Made by a program: the position numbers and the translations under genes
The notes under the pieces: model-generated
The model's database searches: none
Told to the model about the DNA's origin: nothing
What the model saw: only the letters and a program-made list of their open reading frames with translations
In this document: positions 6,979 through 9,652 of the stretch, one piece after another
Layout: every line of letters starts with the position of its first letter
Position numbering within the stretch: the first letter of the stretch is position 1
Source of the DNA: Thermaceae bacterium
GTDB lineage: Bacteria > Deinococcota > Deinococci > Deinococcales > Marinithermaceae
Reading direction: 5' to 3'
DNA: 9,652 nt
NCBI GenBank assembly: GCA_026989475.1
Contig: JALSJG010000243.1
Location: 1-9,652 of the forward strand

Positions 6979-8405
6979 CGGGAGAGGGTGACGAGCCCCA
7001 GGCGGATGGGGCCGGTGGTGGTGAGCAGGTCCCCGGCCACCACCGCCGCCACCACCTTTTCCCCACGGTGCGTCTCGGCAAACCGCACCAGCTCGCGATC
7101 CGGGATGCGGGCGCTGGCAAGGTGGTGGGCGGGCACCCCGAGGCCGAGCAACCTTTCCTCCGCCTCCCGCCGGAGCCGGACCAGGACCTCAAGCGCCCGT
7201 CCGGGATCCGGGGGTAGTTCGGATTTGGCAATGACCTCGCCCGGCTCAAAAAGGGGGCGCGAGGGGACAAAGCGCGCGCTTGCGCGCAGGCGGCCGTCGG
7301 GCCCTACCCCCTCCACCACCACCAAAATCAGACCCGGGCCTTGCCAGCCCCGGGTCTCGGCGACCACCGGGGAAAGCGGCGGCAAGCCCATGATCTTCGC
7401 GCGGCTTTGGGCCTGGCGGACCGCGCGGGCTAGCTCGGTCTCGGGATCCTCGTCGTAGCTCAGGAAGACCTCGGCCAGGACCTCGCCCTCGACCACCTGG
7501 GAAAACCCCTCGACGATCTGGCTCCCCTTGCGAACGAGCTCGGCCACCTGCCCCTTGAGACGGGCGGCCTCGAGCCGGCTCTCGTCGAGCAGACGGGCAA
7601 GGGCTTCATTTTCGTTCTTAAGCGCGGCGTTTCGCTTTTCAAGCTCGCTCCGCAACGCATTCAATTCGGCAAGATCCCCCTGCAGGGTGCGGTAGCGGCG
7701 CTCCAGCTGCAACACCTCGGCCGCTAGCCGGTTTTGCGTTTCCTTGAGCTCGGCCAGGGCATCCATCGCCCGCCTCGCCCGGCGCTCGGCCTCGTCGCGG
7801 GCGGCCGCGAGCGTCTTTAACTCCCTCCTTAACGCTTGCTCCTTGTTCGCGAGCTCGGCGAGCTTCTTCTGGGCGGCGCGGGCCTCGAGCTCAAGGCGTT
7901 CTAATCTTTGGGTGCGCTCTGCCAGTACCTTCTTGGCCCGGGCGAGCTCCTCCTCCAGCGCCTTCCGCTCCTCCTCCAAACGCAAAAGGCGGGCCTCGTT
8001 GGCCCGGAGCCGCTCGGAGAGCTCTCGCTCCCGCGCCCGAAGCCGCTCCTCCTCGGCGAACGCCCGCGCCGCCTGGGCCTTCAGGTTTTCCACCTGCTCA
8101 GCGAGGCGCGCCCGCTCGGCAAGGAGCTCGCTCCGCTCGGAGAGGAGGGCATCCCGCTCCTGGCGGACCTTCTCCGCCTCCAGGATGGTCTCCCGGGCGC
8201 CGCGCACCAGCAGCATGAAGGCGGCGAAGACCACGAGGGCGACGATCATCCCCGAGAGCACCGCGACCAGGAGCCCGGTGGTACGCGGCCGGAGCCCGAA
8301 AAGCCGCACGTGCCGCCGGCCGACCCGGCGCCCGATCACGTCCCCGGCGTAGGCGATCAGCCCGCCGAGCAGGACCAGGAAGAGGACGATCGCCCAGAGG
8401 CTCAT
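6975..8405 (-). CDS. DUF3084 domain coiled-coil membrane protein
   Basis: The 476-residue protein matches the DUF3084 pattern. Transmembrane segment 1 (about 3-20) is followed by a strongly basic loop (GRRVGRRHVRLFGLRPR, 25-41), segment 2 (about 43-67), a long charged coiled coil (about 70-292) and a C-terminal globular domain (about 295-476). The basic loop should be cytoplasmic by the positive-inside rule, which places the coiled coil and C-terminal domain outside the inner membrane. The family is known from Deinococcota and cyanobacteria, both with two membranes; its function is not established. The ATG overlaps the lptB stop by one base (TGATG) with no good ribosome site, so translation probably depends on termination of lptB. 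Its stop overlaps the convergent hydrolase stop in TTAA. I infer a role in envelope structure or transport linked to the ATPase, with low certainty. Confidence 0.88.
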   Translation of the reverse strand: MSLWAIVLFLVLLGGLIAYAGDVIGRRVGRRHVRLFGLRPRTTGLLVAVLSGMIVALVVFAAFMLLVRGARETILEAEKVRQERDALLSERSELLAERARLAEQVENLKAQAARAFAEEERLRARERELSERLRANEARLLRLEEERKALEEELARAKKVLAERTQRLERLELEARAAQKKLAELANKEQALRRELKTLAAARDEAERRARRAMDALAELKETQNRLAAEVLQLERRYRTLQGDLAELNALRSELEKRNAALKNENEALARLLDESRLEAARLKGQVAELVRKGSQIVEGFSQVVEGEVLAEVFLSYDEDPETELARAVRQAQSRAKIMGLPPLSPVVAETRGWQGPGLILVVVEGVGPDGRLRASARFVPSRPLFEPGEVIAKSELPPDPGRALEVLVRLRREAEERLLGLGVPAHHLASARIPDRELVRFAETHRGEKVVAAVVAGDLLTTTGPIRLGLVTLSR

Positions 8406-9163
8406 CAGAGCTCGAACTCATCCCCCAGGTAGTAGGTCCGGGCCCCGGTGTCGCGGGCGAACTCGTCGGGGGTGCCGTGGAAGACCACCTGGCCGTCGTA
8501 CATCAGGTAGACCCGGTCGGTGATCGCGAGGGTCTCCCGCACCGAGTGATCGGTGATAAAGATCCCGACGCCGCGACGGGCCCTGAGCTCCTCGATCAGG
8601 CGCTGGATCTCGCGGACGCTTTTGGGGTCCACCCCGGTGAAGGGCTCGTCGAGGAGGATGAAGTCGGGGTCGGTGGTCAGCGCCCGGGCGATCTCCAGCC
8701 GCCGGCGCTCGCCGCCCGAGAGGGTGTAGGCGTACTTGTCCTTGAGCTTGGTGAGCCCGAACTCATCGAGGAGCTCGAGCGCGATCTCGAGTCGCTGCTT
8801 TTTGGGGAGCGGGCGGTGCTCGAGGATCGCGAGCAGATTTTCAAGTGCGGTCATTCGGCGGAAAGCCGAGGGCTCCTGGGGCAGGTAGCCAAGCCCCATC
8901 CGCGCCCGCTTGTACATGGGAAGCCGGCTCACGTCTTGGCCCCGGAGTTCGATCCTTCCCGCGTTCGGACGGATGAAGCCCACCACCATGTAGAAGGTGG
9001 TGGTCTTCCCCGCCCCGTTCGGGCCGAAAAGGGCGACGATCTCGCCCCGGCCGAGCTCGAGGTCCACCCCTCGCACCACCTCGCGCCGGCCGTAGCGCTT
9101 CTTTAGCCCCCGCGCAAGCAGGCGCGCCCTTCGCGCCTCGTCCACCAGGCTCGCAGCACTCAC
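8405..9163 (-). CDS. lptB: LptB-type ABC transporter ATP-binding protein
   Basis: LptB is the cytoplasmic ATPase that powers LptFG extraction of LPS from the inner membrane. The 252-residue product has Walker A GPNGAGKTT (47-55), Q-loop YLPQE with Q96, ABC signature LSGGE (148-152), Walker B FILLDEP (168-174) and H-loop H206. LPQEPSAFRRMTALENL and the end YYLGDEFEL are characteristic of LptB rather than of other ATPases such as LivF/LivG. It starts at GTG 9163, seven bases behind TGCTAGCCT, so it may be leaderless. The first 14 residues are extra relative to typical LptB and a later GTG (codon 7) is possible. No lptA, lptC, lptF or lptG is visible here. The downstream DUF3084 gene is translationally coupled. 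Many Thermales are reported to lack typical LPS, so the cargo could be another lipid or glycolipid. Confidence 0.9.
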   Translation of the reverse strand: MSAASLVDEARRARLLARGLKKRYGRREVVRGVDLELGRGEIVALFGPNGAGKTTTFYMVVGFIRPNAGRIELRGQDVSRLPMYKRARMGLGYLPQEPSAFRRMTALENLLAILEHRPLPKKQRLEIALELLDEFGLTKLKDKYAYTLSGGERRRLEIARALTTDPDFILLDEPFTGVDPKSVREIQRLIEELRARRGVGIFITDHSVRETLAITDRVYLMYDGQVVFHGTPDEFARDTGARTYYLGDEFEL

Positions 9164-9170
9164 AAGAGCG

Positions 9171-9179
9171 AGGCTAGCA
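9171..9179 (-). promoter_or_regulatory. Extended -10 for lptB-DUF3084
   Basis: On the minus strand TGCTAGCCT fits TGnTAnnnT and ends seven bases before the GTG of lptB. It shares TGCTAG with the element upstream of rsmC. No -35 match is present at the expected distance. Confidence 0.45.
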
Positions 9180-9186
9180 CGGCGGG

Positions 9187-9212
9187 CTTAGCCGGGCATG
9201 AGCTAGGCTAAG
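9187..9212. repeat. 7-base inverted repeat between lptB and the small membrane gene
   Basis: CTTAGCC at 9187-9193 and GGCTAAG at 9206-9212 form a perfect inverted repeat with a 12-base spacer in the 52-base divergent gap. The right arm overlaps TAGGCT (9205-9210), a possible -10 five bases before the GTG at 9216. The arms share the pattern CTTnnCC/GGnnAAG with the repeat at 3802-3830. It could be an operator or overlapping promoter elements. Confidence 0.5.
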
Positions 9213-9215
9213 GTC

Positions 9216-9482
9216 GTGCGGACGCTGGGCTGGATCCTGGTCATCCTGGGCCTCCTCCTGCTCTGGCCGCTAGGGGGTCTGGTGGGGCTTCTTTTAGGGC
9301 TTTTGCTCCTCGTCCTCGCCCTGGTCCTCGCGCCCCTCGCCCTCGTGCTCGCGGTCCTGCTCCTGCCCCTCGTGCTGGTGCTCGCGCTGGGGGCGGCGCT
9401 CGTCAAGATTCTCTGGCCTTTGCTCTTCATCGCCGCCGGGATCTGGCTCATATTCCGGGAAAGGGGAGACGATGCGGATTAG
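9216..9482 (+). CDS. Small, highly hydrophobic membrane protein of unknown function
   Basis: I do not recognise this 88-residue protein as a named family. It is almost entirely Leu, Val, Ala and Gly from residue 5 to 80, with WPL-type breaks (about 17-19 and 67-69) that suggest about three membrane passes, and ends in the charged tail FRERGDDAD. The final WPLLFIAAGIWLIFR segment resembles the repeated hydrophobic units of LiaF/DUF5668-like membrane proteins, but this is only an impression. The start is a GTG with AAGG two bases upstream, too close for a normal ribosome site, so leaderless initiation is possible. Its stop overlaps the patatin gene by 11 bases, so the two are probably one operon. 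The reading frame is credible because of this coupling and because hydrophobicity persists throughout, although leucine-rich frames also arise by chance in GC-rich DNA. Confidence 0.65.
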   Translation: MRTLGWILVILGLLLLWPLGGLVGLLLGLLLLVLALVLAPLALVLAVLLLPLVLVLALGAALVKILWPLLFIAAGIWLIFRERGDDAD

Positions 9483-9652
9483 GCTCGCGCTCGGGGGCGG
9501 CGGCGTCCGCGGGTTTTTCCACCTTGGACTCCTTCAAACCCTAAAGGAAGCGGGTGTCCGGATCACCGCTCTTGCGGGCTCCTCGGCGGGGGCGCTGGCG
9601 GCCGCGGCCTTTGCCTTCGGGCTTCCCCTCCGCCCCGAGCCCATCCTCGAAG
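9472..9652 (+). CDS. Patatin-like phospholipase (5' part only)
   Basis: Only the first 60 codons are in the window. They contain both N-terminal hallmarks of bacterial patatin-like (RssA/YlbK-type) acyl hydrolases: the oxyanion-hole loop GGGGVRGFFHLG (8-19) and the nucleophile motif GSSAG (about 36-40), with the serine at the centre of GxSxG. The catalytic aspartate (DGG/DGA) lies downstream of the window. There is no signal peptide, so a cytoplasmic or membrane-associated lipase is expected. The start ATG follows AAGGGGAG at 9461-9468 and lies inside the end of the small membrane protein gene, implying co-transcription and translational coupling. Substrate is unknown; phospholipids or acyl esters are the family norm. 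Confidence 0.9.
   Translation, partial: MRIRLALGGGGVRGFFHLGLLQTLKEAGVRITALAGSSAGALAAAAFAFGLPLRPEPILE

Noticed and set aside
1..9652. Search for CRISPR arrays, tRNA/rRNA genes, insertion sequences, phage or defence genes, or a novel multi-gene system.
   Set aside because: No direct-repeat array, RNA gene, terminal repeats, transposase or defence motifs are visible. All but the small membrane gene belong to recognisable housekeeping or envelope families, and intergenic gaps are at most 88 bases.

Overview
The window is GC-rich bacterial chromosome carrying housekeeping and envelope genes. The organism is most likely a member of the Thermales (Deinococcota). The sigma factor is very close to my memory of Thermus SigA from region 1.2 to the C-terminus, SecA carries large extra segments in its motor domain, and a DUF3084 protein sits beside an LptB-type ATPase. 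Several starts lie 5-9 bases behind a -10-like hexamer, which fits the leaderless transcription common in this phylum. I cannot fix the genus; Marinithermus/Oceanithermus-like is a low-confidence guess. No mobile element, CRISPR array, tRNA, rRNA or obvious horizontally acquired block is visible.

Layout. (1) 1-3791, minus strand: tsaD (t6A37 tRNA modification) followed 9 bases later by secA (preprotein translocase ATPase), whose C-terminal end lies outside the window. (2) 3792-3835: a compact divergent promoter region containing a perfect 7-base inverted repeat. (3) 3836-6284, plus strand: an RsmC-like rRNA guanine-N2 methyltransferase, then the principal sigma factor sigA, ended by a strong hairpin/T-tract terminator at 6297-6331. 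A near-consensus promoter (TTGAAA, 17 bases, extended TATAGT) is buried inside the methyltransferase gene and probably gives sigA its own transcript. (4) 6373-6978, plus strand: a small alpha/beta hydrolase, whose stop codon overlaps the stop of the convergent DUF3084 gene. (5) 6975-9163, minus strand: an LptB-like ABC ATPase, translationally coupled to a DUF3084 protein with two membrane segments and a long coiled coil. (6) 9216-9652, plus strand: a very hydrophobic 88-residue membrane protein overlapping the start of a patatin-like phospholipase that runs off the window.

The first half serves core information processing and secretion: tRNA modification, protein export, rRNA methylation and sigma factor. 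The second half points to the envelope: an LptB-type ATPase, a coiled-coil inner-membrane protein, a small membrane protein and a patatin lipase. Every gene except the small membrane protein falls in a recognisable family. The most interesting signals are regulatory (the hidden sigA promoter, the symmetrical divergent region and the repeated leaderless start architecture), together with the lptB-DUF3084 pair, whose role in an envelope that may lack classical LPS is unclear. I did not find an evident undescribed multi-gene system.
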